From contig NZ_JAHCTA010000006.1 of the NCBI RefSeq assembly GCF_018474025.1, forward strand, positions 124,001-188,000: 64,000 nt of DNA. Direction: 5' to 3'. The DNA comes from Alteromonas oceanisediminis (GTDB lineage Bacteria; Pseudomonadota; Gammaproteobacteria; Enterobacterales; Alteromonadaceae). The notes beneath the pieces are model-generated. The model was given only the letters and a program-made list of their open reading frames with translations, had not been told where the DNA came from and searched no databases. The position numbers and the translations under genes were made by a program. Shown piece by piece: positions 45,572 through 55,313 of this stretch (position 1 is the first letter of the stretch; every line of letters begins with the position of its first letter).

Positions 45572-46756
45572 TTATACTTTCTTTGACGTAAGCGCTTTGA
45601 TCCCTCGGCTTAGCCCATCAAGCGTCAACGGGTACATGCGCTGCTGCATCAACTGCGAAATCACCTGAATTGAGGCGTAATACTGCCAGTGAGCCTCAGA
45701 TTGGGGGTTAAGCCAAATGACATGATTAAAGTGGCTGGTGATCCGCTCAATCCACGCTGAACCGGGCTCTTCATTCCAGTGCTCAATGCTGCCGCCAGGA
45801 TAGGTCACCTCGTAGGGGCCCATCGTAGCATCGCCAACAAAAATCACTTTATAATCGCGGCCGTATTTATGCAGAATTTCCCACACCGACATTCTTTCTC
45901 TGTCTCGCCGCGCATTATCTTTCCACACATTTTCATAAACACAGTTGTGAAAATAAAAATACTCAAGGTGTTTAAACTCACTGTGCACGGCAGAAAACAA
46001 TTCCTGACATTGCTCTATGTAGGCATCCATCGACCCACCCACGTCAAAAAACATTAAAACCTTTACCGCGTTGTGTCGTTCCGGTGCCATGTGAATATCT
46101 AGCATGCCGCCATTCTTAGCGGTTGCACCAATGGTTTGATTCACGTCGAGTTCTTCGCTGGCTCCGGTGCGGGCAAACTTTCGCAGTTTTCTTAAGGCCA
46201 TTTTAAGGCTACGCGTACCCAGCTCAGTATCACTCGAGAAGTTTCGAAATTCGCGCTTCTCCCAGACTTTCACAGCCGAAAAATTACGATTGCCTTTCTG
46301 CCCAACACGGATACCCTCTGGGTTATAACCATTCGCACCAAACGGCGAAGTTCCACCGGTGCCGATCCACTTATTGCCCCCCTGATGACGCTTTTCCTGC
46401 TCTTTCAAACGCTCCTGCAAAGTTTCCATCAGTTTATCCAGACCGCCGAGCGCTTTAATTTTTGCTTTCTCTTCGTCTGATAAATGTTTGCTTAGTGCGT
46501 TATTCAGCCAGTCTTGCGGTATGTTGTTCGAAAACAAATCAACACTTTGCACCCCTTTGAAATAGTCTGCAAAAGCGCGGTCAAACTTGTCATACTGGCT
46601 TTCATCTTTAATCATCACCATGCGCGCCAGAAAGTAAAATGCTTCCATGTCGGCATACACGACGTGTTGCTCCAAGGCGCTGATTAAATCGAGTAATTCG
46701 CGCAAGCTCACATTGAGTCGGTAGCGCTTAAGGGTAAAGAAAAAATCAATCAGCAC
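45572..46756 (-). CDS. VWA-domain (CoxE-like) protein paired with a MoxR ATPase
   Basis: 394 residues. The C-terminal von Willebrand A domain has a MIDAS motif FFDVGGSMD (Asp238, Gly240, Ser242). A charged central part (about 90-130) and an N-terminal helical region precede it. It has no signal peptide or membrane helix. The start is GTG (46754-46756), which overlaps the moxR stop (TAGTG). Such VWA proteins act with a MoxR AAA+ ATPase, often in chaperone-like metal insertion or complex assembly. The client here is unknown because no enzyme gene is coupled to the pair. Confidence 0.85.
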   Translation of the reverse strand: MLIDFFFTLKRYRLNVSLRELLDLISALEQHVVYADMEAFYFLARMVMIKDESQYDKFDRAFADYFKGVQSVDLFSNNIPQDWLNNALSKHLSDEEKAKIKALGGLDKLMETLQERLKEQEKRHQGGNKWIGTGGTSPFGANGYNPEGIRVGQKGNRNFSAVKVWEKREFRNFSSDTELGTRSLKMALRKLRKFARTGASEELDVNQTIGATAKNGGMLDIHMAPERHNAVKVLMFFDVGGSMDAYIEQCQELFSAVHSEFKHLEYFYFHNCVYENVWKDNARRDRERMSVWEILHKYGRDYKVIFVGDATMGPYEVTYPGGSIEHWNEEPGSAWIERITSHFNHVIWLNPQSEAHWQYYASIQVISQLMQQRMYPLTLDGLSRGIKALTSKKV

Positions 46757-47592
46757 TATCGGCGCGCCATAAAGACCAGTTTTTCGAACAAGTGGATGTC
46801 TTGCTCATTTTTTAACAGTGCGCCATACAGTGGCGGGATCGATTGTTTACCGTCTTTGCCCTGTAATGTCTCTGGCGGAATATCTTCGGCGACCAAGAGC
46901 TTAAGCCAATCTAACAATTCTGACGTACTGGGCTTTTTCTTTAAGCCAGGTACATCGCGTAAGTCAAAGAAGGCATTGAGTGCTTCGTCGACCAACCGCT
47001 TTTTGATATCGGGGTAATGGACATCAATAATTTTCGCCATTTCTTCTTTATCAGGAAACTGAATGTAATGAAAGAAGCAGCGGCGCAAAAACGCGTCAGG
47101 CAATTCTTTTTCATTGTTTGAGGTAATGATAACGATGGGACGCTGGCTGGCTTTGATCTGTTGCTGAGTTTCATACACGTAAAACTCCATTTTATCCAAC
47201 TCCAGCAATAGGTCGTTGGGAAACTCGATGTCGGCTTTGTCGATTTCATCAATCAACAGTACCGGACGCTTCTCGGCGGTAAACGCCTGCCACAGTTTTC
47301 CTTTCACAATGTAATTACTGATATCGTGAACCCGATCATCACCTAACTGCGAGTCGCGCAGGCGAGACACCGCGTCGTACTCATACAAGCCCTGTTGCGC
47401 CTTAGTGGTAGATTTTATATGCCACTGGATCAAATCCGTTCCCAGACTGCTCGCCAGTTGCTCTGCCAACATGGTTTTGCCCGTACCTGGCTCACCTTTA
47501 ATTAATAACGGCTTTTCCAGCGTCATTGCAGCGTTAACCGCTAATTGTAGCTCTTTACCCGCAATGTATTCCTGCGTTCCCGTGAATCCCAT
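46756..47592 (-). CDS. MoxR-family AAA+ ATPase
   Basis: 278 residues. The Walker A motif GEPGTGKT is at 33-40 and Walker B is VLLIDEIDKAD; a sensor motif IITSNNEKELPDAFLRRCFF follows. The lid region ends the protein. MoxR ATPases remodel proteins together with VWA-domain partners, and its stop overlaps the start of the VWA gene, so the two are made together. Nothing follows in this transcript but the VWA gene. Confidence 0.9.
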   Translation of the reverse strand: MGFTGTQEYIAGKELQLAVNAAMTLEKPLLIKGEPGTGKTMLAEQLASSLGTDLIQWHIKSTTKAQQGLYEYDAVSRLRDSQLGDDRVHDISNYIVKGKLWQAFTAEKRPVLLIDEIDKADIEFPNDLLLELDKMEFYVYETQQQIKASQRPIVIITSNNEKELPDAFLRRCFFHYIQFPDKEEMAKIIDVHYPDIKKRLVDEALNAFFDLRDVPGLKKKPSTSELLDWLKLLVAEDIPPETLQGKDGKQSIPPLYGALLKNEQDIHLFEKLVFMARR

Positions 47593-47802
47593 CGTTTAAT
47601 CTCACCTATCGGTTTTTTTCGTGTTTTAATAACTTATAGCAAAAAAGCACTTGGGTTTTTTCGCAAACATGACAATCATGTAGTAATACTACTGTGTCTA
47701 ACTTTATGTTCACTATTGCATAACGTGTTGCGTTACTCAAAGTGCTGAAACACAGATTGTACCGGCTTGACTTACTTAGACAAAATAACAACAGGTGCCT
47801 TT

Positions 47803-48768
47803 ATGAAAGTATTTGATGACAGTTCACTCGCCATTGGTCGTTCTCCTTTGGTAAAACTCAATCGCGTCACGGGCGGTAATGTGTACGCCAAAATTGAGTC
47901 GCGCAACCCCAGTTTCAGCGTCAAAGACCGTATTGGCGCAAACATGATCTGGGATGCCGAAAAACGCGGCGTGTTGACAAAAGATAAAGAGCTTGTTGAA
48001 CCAACCAGCGGAAACACCGGCATTGCTCTGGCCTTTGTGGCTGCATCTCGTGGTTATAAATTAACCCTGACTATGCCGAGCAGTATGTCGCTGGAACGCC
48101 GAAAACTGTTGAAGGCATTGGGAGCGAATCTGGTTTTAACCGAAGCACCTAAAGGTATGAAAGGAGCCGTTGCCGCAGCACAAGAAATTGTCGCCTCAGA
48201 TCCTGATAAATACGTGTTGCTTCAGCAGTTTGATAATCCAGCTAACCCTGAAATCCACGAAAAAACGACTGGCCCCGAGATTTGGGAAGACACAGAAGGC
48301 AAAATTGATGCTTTCGTCGCTGGTGTGGGCACCGGAGGTACAATCACAGGTGTGAGCCGTTACATTAAAAAAACGCAGGGCAAAGCCATCACGTCGGTGG
48401 CTGTTGAGCCGACTGACTCGCCGGTGATTACACAGGCTAAAGCCGGCCAAGAACTCACGCCAGGGCCGCATAAGATACAGGGTATCGGTGCGGGCTTTAT
48501 TCCTGGGAACCTAGACCTTGACTTGGTGGATGAAGTGGAACAAATCACCAATGAAGAATGTATGGAGATGGTTCATCGTTTGATGAAAGAGGAAGGCATT
48601 TTAGCAGGCATTTCTTCCGGCGCTGCGGTTGTGGCTGCGAAGCGATACGCAGAGCGACCTGAAAATAAAGATAAAGTTGTGGTCGTTTTGATTGCCAGTG
48701 GTACCGAGCGCTATTTGAGTAGCCCACTGTTTGCCGGCCAGTTCAGTGACACCGAAGAGGTGCAGTAA
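47803..48768 (+). CDS. cysK: Cysteine synthase A
   Basis: 321 residues from the ATG at 47803, preceded by AGGTG and matching the E. coli start ([20 protein letters not shown]). An upstream ATG at 47767 adds twelve residues with no counterpart. The PLP lysine is Lys41 in [11 protein letters not shown]. The phosphate-binding loop GTGGT is in [16 protein letters not shown], and the substrate loop is TSGNTG. It makes cysteine from O-acetylserine and sulfide. The cysteine regulator cysB lies at the far end of this window, so the two are not adjacent. Confidence 0.94.
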   Translation: MKVFDDSSLAIGRSPLVKLNRVTGGNVYAKIESRNPSFSVKDRIGANMIWDAEKRGVLTKDKELVEPTSGNTGIALAFVAASRGYKLTLTMPSSMSLERRKLLKALGANLVLTEAPKGMKGAVAAAQEIVASDPDKYVLLQQFDNPANPEIHEKTTGPEIWEDTEGKIDAFVAGVGTGGTITGVSRYIKKTQGKAITSVAVEPTDSPVITQAKAGQELTPGPHKIQGIGAGFIPGNLDLDLVDEVEQITNEECMEMVHRLMKEEGILAGISSGAAVVAAKRYAERPENKDKVVVVLIASGTERYLSSPLFAGQFSDTEEVQ

Positions 48769-48800
48769 AGCGTAACGGGCTGACTTTCGCTAGATTGATG

Positions 48801-48830
48801 AAAAAGGAAGGCTGACACCTTCCTTTTTTT
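48801..48830 (+). terminator. Intrinsic terminator after cysK
   Basis: A stem AAGGAAGG / CCTTCCTT with six-base loop and A/T extensions ends in seven T residues on the + strand. It lies about 30 bases past the cysK stop. Confidence 0.85.
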
Positions 48831-48879
48831 GTGCCTACAATAAAATGGTCTATTTGCGCATCCACAGGGACTTGCACTG

Positions 48880-49338
48880 ATGAAAGCCTTGATTCAATCA
48901 TTACCATTGGTCGTACTCCTGCTTGTTTCAGCCTGCAGCGACGTTAAGCGCGGCGAAGGCGTTGGGAAGTACGGCATGATGGCCGACAATACGCCGGAGT
49001 ATGCAGCAGTTATGTTTGTCGCCAGTATCTATCGAGACGAAAACATTGACAACGCACTGGCGCTGAGTTCTGAACGAATGGCGCGACTGCTGAATAATTA
49101 CCGCACTAACCGCAATATTCAAAGGCACCTGTTTAATTTGCTCTACGACACTGTCGAAATTAATCCAGATAGCGGCGATAGCGTAGGTCGAAGTGAATTT
49201 TCAGACAGTGCCAAAGTCACGCTTTTTTTATCGGGCTATTATCAGGACGATAAAATCGATGAGCTGCGCACGTTACAACTGATCAAAGAAAAAGGCAGTT
49301 GGAAAGTGGATAAAATTGAAGCGGACATGTTTTTATAA
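48880..49338 (+). CDS. Predicted lipoprotein of unknown function
   Basis: 152 residues. The N-terminus MKALIQSLPLVVLLLVSACS is a lipoprotein signal with the acylated Cys19 in VSAC; the next residue is Ser, which would favour the outer membrane. The mature part is mostly alpha plus beta (NTF2-like by eye: a helix-rich start, then VTLFLSGYY and SWKVDKIEADMFL strands). I do not recognise a named family. It has its own start after the cysK terminator and is followed by the HMG-CoA reductase gene 70 bases later. Confidence 0.75.
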   Translation: MKALIQSLPLVVLLLVSACSDVKRGEGVGKYGMMADNTPEYAAVMFVASIYRDENIDNALALSSERMARLLNNYRTNRNIQRHLFNLLYDTVEINPDSGDSVGRSEFSDSAKVTLFLSGYYQDDKIDELRTLQLIKEKGSWKVDKIEADMFL

Positions 49339-49407
49339 ACAGTTGTAACAGAACGCAAAACCGGTCATATTTACAATTGCTTAACATCGCACACCAAGGA
49401 GCATTGA

Positions 49408-50585
49408 ATGAGTGATGATACCAGGATCCCGCGTAGCGCTGATAATGATTACAGCGATGAGTGGGCCAGCAAACGGCGCCAATTTCTAAAACAAAAAACC
49501 GGCGCAGACCTCACCCATACGGGCAGTATTCAATTAGCACCGATACATTACCTGGAAATATTGAAAACTTTATCGGTATCGTGCAAATGCCGGTCGGGGT
49601 TGCAGGTCCAGTGCAAATCAATGGTGAACATGCTAATGGTCAGTTCTACGTCCCGCTTGCCACGACAGAAGGGACACTTGTCGCAAGTTACAGTCGCGGC
49701 ATGCGCGTCATCAATGAATGCGGTGGCGTAAAAACCACGGTCGTTGAACAGTTTATGCAACGTGCACCTGCGTTTATTTTCGCCGATGCTCGGGAAGCAC
49801 GTGATTTTGGTGCTTGGGTCGATGAGAATATGGAAGGTATCGCAGCGGCGGCAGAAAGCACCACGAGTGTTGGAAAACTGATGCATATTCATCAATGGTC
49901 TGTCGCACGCGTGCGGTATTTGCGCTTTAACTACACCACTGGTGACGCCGCTGGCCAGAATATGGTGGGTAAAGCCACCCTAGCCGCCTGTGAATGGATC
50001 AAAGCAACCTATCCGAAGAAGTGTTTGTATTTGCTTTCGGGCAACATGGATACCGATAAAAAGCATTCACACTTGAATATGTTGCATTCACGTGGCAAGC
50101 GCGTAATCGCTGAAATCGTGTTGAAAAAGGATGTGCTTGAACGGGTCATGAAGGTGGACACAAAAACGCTGGCGAAAGCATCTGTGCTAGCGAATACCGG
50201 TGCGATGATGGCTGGTGCAGCGTACAACGGGCCGCACTCGGCCAATGGCATCGCATCGTTGTTTATTGCCACAGGTCAGGATGAAGCCAATGTGGTTGAA
50301 TCACATGCGGGTTTGTTGTCGCACGAACTGCTCGATAATGGTGATTTTTACATGGCCGTTACATTGCCTTCGCTCATTTGTGCAACATACGGCGGCGGCA
50401 CAGGCTTGCCTACGCAGCGAGAGTGTTTAGAGTTGCTCGGCTGCTACGGCAAGGGTAAAGCCAATAAACTGGCTGAAATTGTTGCAGCAACGGTACTCGC
50501 GGGTGATATATCACTAGCCTGCGCGGTCATTGCAGGGCATTGGGTGTCAAGCCACGACAAATATGGGCGCAACCGCTCAAGTTAA
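49408..50585 (+). pseudogene. Hydroxymethylglutaryl-CoA reductase (class I type), N-terminal coding broken by a frame change
   Basis: Codons from the ATG at 49408 read MSDDTRIPRSADNDYSDEW and then the conserved FLKQKTGADLTHTG; the rest of the enzyme is in the -1 frame from about 49521 (QYSISTDTLPGNIENFIG). Joining the two at ACG-GGG restores the family sequence, so one base is missing near 49519-49524. Downstream the catalytic residues are intact, numbered from the ATG at 49461: Glu70 (TTEGTLVAS), Lys200/201 (NMDTDKK), Asp274 (GQDEAN) and His365 (SSHDKYGRN). The enzyme reduces HMG-CoA to mevalonate. The cause may be a real mutation, a sequencing error or a recoding event. An ATG at 49461 opens the long frame but loses the conserved N-terminus. 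Confidence 0.75.
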
Positions 50586-50611
50586 ACGCTAACCACCATA
50601 CCAAAAATATC

Positions 50612-50638
50612 AAGCCAGCTTCGCGCTGGCTTTTTTTA
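50612..50638 (+). terminator. Intrinsic terminator after HMG-CoA reductase
   Basis: An eight-base-pair stem AAGCCAGC / GCTGGCTT with a short loop, followed by T residues. It starts about 27 bases past the stop codon. Confidence 0.85.
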
Positions 50639-50713
50639 TTGCTCGATTTAAACCTTTTCACAACTTGTCTCGACTTAGCATCAGAAATACATAATAACTG
50701 AAAGCGAAGTAGA

Positions 50714-52009
50714 ATGATCAAGGACACCAGCGCGCAAGATGTGAAACTTGCTCCTAAGCGATTCAAGCCCCTCCCCATTGTGATTGTTATCAGCATCATT
50801 GCTATTGCGTTGATTACGTATTTAGTCAGTCCGACGCTGAACTCATGGCGACAGGCGGGCTCAAGTGTATCGGCTGACCGTCTTAGGATTGCGACCGTGA
50901 CGCGTGGGGATCTGCAACGGGATTTATCAGTTCAGGGGCGCGTTGTTGCAGCGGTGAGTCCAACCGTTTATAGCCCATATCACGGTGTTGTGACCTTGCA
51001 TGTTGACGCGGGCGATACAGTCACCGTGGGCCAAATAATTGCCGACATTGATAGCCCGGAGCTAACCAATCAGCTCAGCCAACAGCTGGCACAGTTACAA
51101 GAAAGCAAGACCGAATTAGAGCGCGCCAAGATCAGTAGTAAGAAGAGTCAACTTGAGTATCAAAAGGCGGTCGATATTGCCCAAGTAGCGCTAACCGCGG
51201 CCGAGCGTGAAAAACGCCGCAGTGACCGGGCTATGGAATCACAGTCGATCAGTGAAATTGACTTTGAGGCTGCTCAGGACAATCTACAGAATGCGCGTTT
51301 AGTTTATGAACATGCTGTGAGCGATGCGGCATTGAACGCCGAAAGTCTGGCTTTTGATATTCAAACGCGCCAACTGCAATTTGACCGCCAACAATTGCTG
51401 GTAAATAACCTGCAGCGGCAGGTCAGCGATCTTCAGATTTCATCTCCGGTCAACGGAATTGTCGGCAATTTAAGTGCCCAGCAAAAAGATCAGGTTATTC
51501 GTAATCAGCCCATTCTAAGCGTCGTCGACTTATCAGAGTTTGTATTGGATGTCACGATCCCCGAAAGCTATGCCGATGACCTCGCCATCGGGATGCCCGC
51601 TGAAGTCATGGTTAATGGCCAAGCACATTCCGCACAACTGATTACCATTTCGCCTGAAATTGAAAACAACCAGGTTAACGCGCGCGTGAGCTTCAATCGA
51701 ACTGACGATAACGAAAACACGGTTGAGGCTCCGCAAGGCCTACGCCAGAACCAAAGACTGACGACGCGGATCCTGATGCAAAATCAGCGCGATGTGTTAC
51801 TGGTGCAACGCGGTCAGTTCTTAGAATCCGGCGCCGGCAAAATTGCCTACCGATTGACGCAAGATAGTGCCGAACGGGTATCTATTCAGACCGGCGCACG
51901 CAGCCTTGCGGCGGTGGAGATACTCACCGGCTTATCAGAAGGCGACCGCATTATCATTTCATCAACAGACTCATTCAATGGCGCTGATCGCGTTTTGATC
52001 ACGCCATAA
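50714..52009 (+). CDS. HlyD/MacA-family periplasmic adaptor (membrane fusion protein)
   Basis: 431 residues. One N-terminal transmembrane helix (about 16-38) anchors it to the inner membrane. A split biotinyl-lipoyl domain (SPYHGVVTLHVDAGDTV and ISSPVNGIVG) brackets a long coiled-coil hairpin (about 115-235). A beta-barrel domain and a membrane-proximal domain follow. It links the inner-membrane ABC transporter to an outer-membrane channel. No TolC-like gene is adjacent, so a distant TolC must serve. It precedes the MacB-type ATPase by 40 bases. Confidence 0.9.
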   Translation: MIKDTSAQDVKLAPKRFKPLPIVIVISIIAIALITYLVSPTLNSWRQAGSSVSADRLRIATVTRGDLQRDLSVQGRVVAAVSPTVYSPYHGVVTLHVDAGDTVTVGQIIADIDSPELTNQLSQQLAQLQESKTELERAKISSKKSQLEYQKAVDIAQVALTAAEREKRRSDRAMESQSISEIDFEAAQDNLQNARLVYEHAVSDAALNAESLAFDIQTRQLQFDRQQLLVNNLQRQVSDLQISSPVNGIVGNLSAQQKDQVIRNQPILSVVDLSEFVLDVTIPESYADDLAIGMPAEVMVNGQAHSAQLITISPEIENNQVNARVSFNRTDDNENTVEAPQGLRQNQRLTTRILMQNQRDVLLVQRGQFLESGAGKIAYRLTQDSAERVSIQTGARSLAAVEILTGLSEGDRIIISSTDSFNGADRVLITP

Positions 52010-52049
52010 CCGCCCTATTCACCGTATTAGTATTGTTAAGGACTTTACC

Positions 52050-52727
52050 ATGTTAAGCATGCAAGATTTATCCAAAACGTTCACCACTGACAGCGTGCAA
52101 ACGCACGCGCTTCGTGACTTTACGCTGCACGTGAATGAGGGAGAGTTCGTGGCTGTCACTGGCCCGTCAGGTTCAGGTAAAACGACCTTTCTAAACATTG
52201 CCGGGCTACTGGAGTCCTTCAATTCAGGGCAATACATTCTGGATGGTCACGATGTGAGCCATTTAACAGACTCTCAGCGAAGCAAAGTTAGAAATGAAAA
52301 AATCGGTTTCATTTTCCAAAACTTCAACCTAATTCCTGATCTCAATCTGTATGACAACGTTGATGTGCCCCTGCGCTACAGAGGATTCAATGGCGCAGAA
52401 CGTAAACGGCGCATTGAGGAAGGCTTAGCACAGGTTGGCCTGAGCGGGCGTATGAAACACCTTCCTTCGCAGCTTTCTGGCGGTCAGCAACAGCGGGTAG
52501 CTATCGCAAGAGCGCTAGCGGGCGATCCCCGATTTATATTAGCGGATGAACCCACCGGCAATCTCGACAGTGAAATGGCGCAATCAGTCATGCAATTGCT
52601 GCAAGCCATCAATCAGCAAGGAACCACCATTGTCATGGTGACACACGACCCAGCATTGGCGGCGCAGGCAGGCCGAAACATTTTTGTACAGGATGGTCGT
52701 GTGCATGAGGAGGCAAGCTTATGCTAA
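52050..52727 (+). CDS. ABC transporter ATP-binding protein, MacB/LolD type
   Basis: 225 residues. Walker A is GPSGSGKTT (about 36-44), the signature is LSGGQQQR, and Walker B is RFILADEPTGNLDSE; the final H-loop is VTHDP. The size and motifs fit the ATPases that drive FtsX-type permeases. It energises the two permeases encoded next. Its stop overlaps the first permease start by seven bases. Confidence 0.93.
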   Translation: MLSMQDLSKTFTTDSVQTHALRDFTLHVNEGEFVAVTGPSGSGKTTFLNIAGLLESFNSGQYILDGHDVSHLTDSQRSKVRNEKIGFIFQNFNLIPDLNLYDNVDVPLRYRGFNGAERKRRIEEGLAQVGLSGRMKHLPSQLSGGQQQRVAIARALAGDPRFILADEPTGNLDSEMAQSVMQLLQAINQQGTTIVMVTHDPALAAQAGRNIFVQDGRVHEEASLC

Positions 52728-54031
52728 GTTATTACAGTCAATTAGGGCTGCGTAGCCTGCGTCGCAGCCCATTGTTATCTTCGTTGATGATATTGGCGAT
52801 TGCACTGGGTATTAGCGCGAGCGTCAGCGTTGCAACGGTGAATCATCTGATGTCATCCAACCCAATCCCACACAAGAGCGAGCAGTTGTACTATGTTCAA
52901 CTGGACAGTTGGAGCCCTTTTGAACCCGCTCGCGAACCGAATGAACCACCGGATCAGATCACATGGACTGACGCTTTGAACCTGATGGAGGCAAGTGCAG
53001 GATTGAGACAATCTGCCATGGCGAGTTCTGGCGCAGTGCTAGAACCCTCAGATCCGGATCAAAATCCATTTATGGTATCGCTGAGACTCAACTTCAGTGA
53101 CTTCTTTGCCTTATTCGATACACCCTTTTTGTATGGGTCCGGTTGGCAACGTGAAGATGACGAGCAGCGTGCCTATGTTGCGGTTATCACGCGAGCGATG
53201 AATGACCGCCTATTTGGTGGTGAGAACTCAGTAGGCGAAACCATCACACTGGCTGGAAAACCCTTCCGCGTTGTGGGTGTACTCGACACATGGCAACCAG
53301 TACCAAAATTTTACGATGTCACTGTCGGCGCATTCAATACCGCCGAAGACGTTTTTATTCCTTTCTACATGAAGCAACAGTTAGAACTTAGCAATGGTGG
53401 TAACACCAATTGTTGGAAATCCCCTGACGGAGAAGGGTTCGAGGCGTTTCTGAATTCCGAGTGCGTTAATTATCAGTTTTGGGTAGAGCTTCCGACGGAG
53501 GGCGACAAAGCGGCTTACATAAACTTCTTAAACAGCTATGTGGAGCAACAAAAGCAATTGGGTCGATTCGAACGACCATTAAACAATCGGCTTTCCAATG
53601 TCATGCAATGGCTAGAAAACGAAGAAGTTGTCGCTGACGACGCACAGATCATGCTGTATATGGCGTTCATGTTTCTTTTCGTATGTTTAGTCAATACCGT
53701 CGGTCTGCTGTTGGCGAAATTTGCTGGAAAGACGCCTGAAATTGCCTTACGTCGCGCGGTGGGCGCGTCGCGAAAAGATATTTTTATTCAACACATGATT
53801 GAATCTGCCTGTATTGGCATATTGGGTGGTTTACTCGGATTACTGATGACGCTTGGCGGGCTAGAGGCGATTAAGCAATTGTATGGCGACTATATGCAAA
53901 ATCTGGTGAAGCTGGACTTAACCATGATCGCATTTGCCATCATTCTGTCGCTGCTGAGTAGCTTACTCGCCGGTTTATATCCCACATGGCGTGCCTGCGC
54001 TGTTCAGCCTGCTTCTCAACTTAAATTGTAA
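52721..54031 (+). CDS. ABC transporter permease, FtsX/MacB type (first of two)
   Basis: 436 residues. An N-terminal helix (about 19-40), a large periplasmic domain (about 45-305, MacB-PCD-like) and three C-terminal helices (about 310-430) give the four-helix FtsX plan. The coupling motif region FAGKTPEIALRRAVGAS contacts the ATPase. It works as a heterodimer with the next gene product, judging from the tandem arrangement. The cargo is unknown; relatives export peptides, macrolides or lipoproteins. Confidence 0.88.
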   Translation: MLSYYSQLGLRSLRRSPLLSSLMILAIALGISASVSVATVNHLMSSNPIPHKSEQLYYVQLDSWSPFEPAREPNEPPDQITWTDALNLMEASAGLRQSAMASSGAVLEPSDPDQNPFMVSLRLNFSDFFALFDTPFLYGSGWQREDDEQRAYVAVITRAMNDRLFGGENSVGETITLAGKPFRVVGVLDTWQPVPKFYDVTVGAFNTAEDVFIPFYMKQQLELSNGGNTNCWKSPDGEGFEAFLNSECVNYQFWVELPTEGDKAAYINFLNSYVEQQKQLGRFERPLNNRLSNVMQWLENEEVVADDAQIMLYMAFMFLFVCLVNTVGLLLAKFAGKTPEIALRRAVGASRKDIFIQHMIESACIGILGGLLGLLMTLGGLEAIKQLYGDYMQNLVKLDLTMIAFAIILSLLSSLLAGLYPTWRACAVQPASQLKL

Positions 54032-54040
54032 GGACAAACT

Positions 54041-55264
54041 ATGAACCTCAGCCGTTTAGAAATTGGCCCGCTCTGGCGCGCGCTCCTACGCAATAAAGTG
54101 GGTGCCAGTTTAATTGCCATACAGGTAGCCGTTACGATGGCGATTGTTATCAATAGTCTGGCCATTGTTATTCAACGAGACGCCATGATGCAACGTGACA
54201 GCGGGCTGGATGAAGACAACACTTTCTACATCACTAGCACGGGCTACGCCAACGACTTTAACGCGCAAGTCAGCGTTACCGATGATCTCTCTCGGCTGCG
54301 CGAGATGCCGGGCATTGTTAACGCGATACAAATTAATGCGATCCCTATCAGTGGTGGCGGGTGGTCAATGTCGCTGGCTAAAACGCCGGGGGATGATGTA
54401 GAAACAACCAACACCGCGGTGTATATGGTCGATGAAAATGCGTTGGAAACGCTCGATCTCAGTTTGGTCGCGGGCCGCGAATTTACTCCGCAGGAAATCC
54501 GCTGGCGTCAGCCTTCTCAGCCTAATTGGCCGAGCCTGACGATTATCACTGAAGCACTGGCGAAAAGCATGTTTGACTCAGCCAACAATGCGCTAGGCCA
54601 AACGGTGTACATTGGTGATGAAGAACCGATGACGATCATCGGCGTTGTCGACCAATTACAAGCGCCATGGGTTGGTTGGAGCAACTTGGAACACAGTATG
54701 CTATCGCCAGAAAACATGGCATTCACGTCGACCCGATACCTGGTCCGAACGCAAGCTGGCCAGCGCGACCGAATGATGCTTGAGGTAGAGGAAATGCTAT
54801 CGTCCAGCCAGTCTGGTCGCATCATTCGTGACACCACCACGTTAACAGAGACACGCGATCGGAGTTATCAGCAACACGAAGCCATGATCACTTTACTACT
54901 TACCGTCATCAGTGCACTGCTGCTGATCACGATAGCCGGTATCGTTGGTCTGGCCAGCTTTAGTGTGCAAAAGCGTCAACAGCATATCGGTACTAAACGC
55001 GCACTCGGCGCGACTCAAATCGATATCTTACGCTTCTTTCTGCTTGAGAACATGTTGATTAGCGGCGTTGGCATCATATTGGGAACGTTGTGCACTGTCG
55101 GGCTAAATATCGCTCTGGTGCAATGGTTTCACGTGACGCCTCTAGCGTGGTATTACATTCCAGCAGGTGCGCTGGTGCTTATCATTGCCGGTCAAGTTGC
55201 TGTATTGGCTCCAGCCAAAAATGCCGCATCGATTTCACCCGCCATGGCGACTCGGGCAATCTAA
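54041..55264 (+). CDS. ABC transporter permease, FtsX/MacB type (second of two)
   Basis: 407 residues with the same plan: one N-terminal helix (about 19-45), a periplasmic domain, and three C-terminal helices (about 280-400). The motif KRQQHIGTKRALGATQIDIL is the counterpart of the FtsX coupling region. It differs enough from the first permease to suggest a heterodimer instead of a recent duplication. It begins nine bases after the first permease, and the diguanylate cyclase follows 49 bases later. Confidence 0.88.
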   Translation: MNLSRLEIGPLWRALLRNKVGASLIAIQVAVTMAIVINSLAIVIQRDAMMQRDSGLDEDNTFYITSTGYANDFNAQVSVTDDLSRLREMPGIVNAIQINAIPISGGGWSMSLAKTPGDDVETTNTAVYMVDENALETLDLSLVAGREFTPQEIRWRQPSQPNWPSLTIITEALAKSMFDSANNALGQTVYIGDEEPMTIIGVVDQLQAPWVGWSNLEHSMLSPENMAFTSTRYLVRTQAGQRDRMMLEVEEMLSSSQSGRIIRDTTTLTETRDRSYQQHEAMITLLLTVISALLLITIAGIVGLASFSVQKRQQHIGTKRALGATQIDILRFFLLENMLISGVGIILGTLCTVGLNIALVQWFHVTPLAWYYIPAGALVLIIAGQVAVLAPAKNAASISPAMATRAI

Positions 55265-55313
55265 ATAGCCCCCAGCCAAATAGAATAGTGCCGCAGGTTC
55301 TGTTATAACTAGC

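Noticed and set aside
49486-49500. CAAAAAAC run as a programmed frameshift site for HMG-CoA reductase
   Set aside because: A -1 slip there would skip the conserved TGADLTHTG residues, and the codon phase does not match the X-XXY-YYZ rule.
49461-49520. ATG at 49461 as the true start of HMG-CoA reductase
   Set aside because: The first 21 residues from it (MGQQTAPISKTKNRRRPHPY) are out-of-frame translation of the conserved TGADLTHTG region, so it is more likely a chance ATG. It could still serve as a fallback start.
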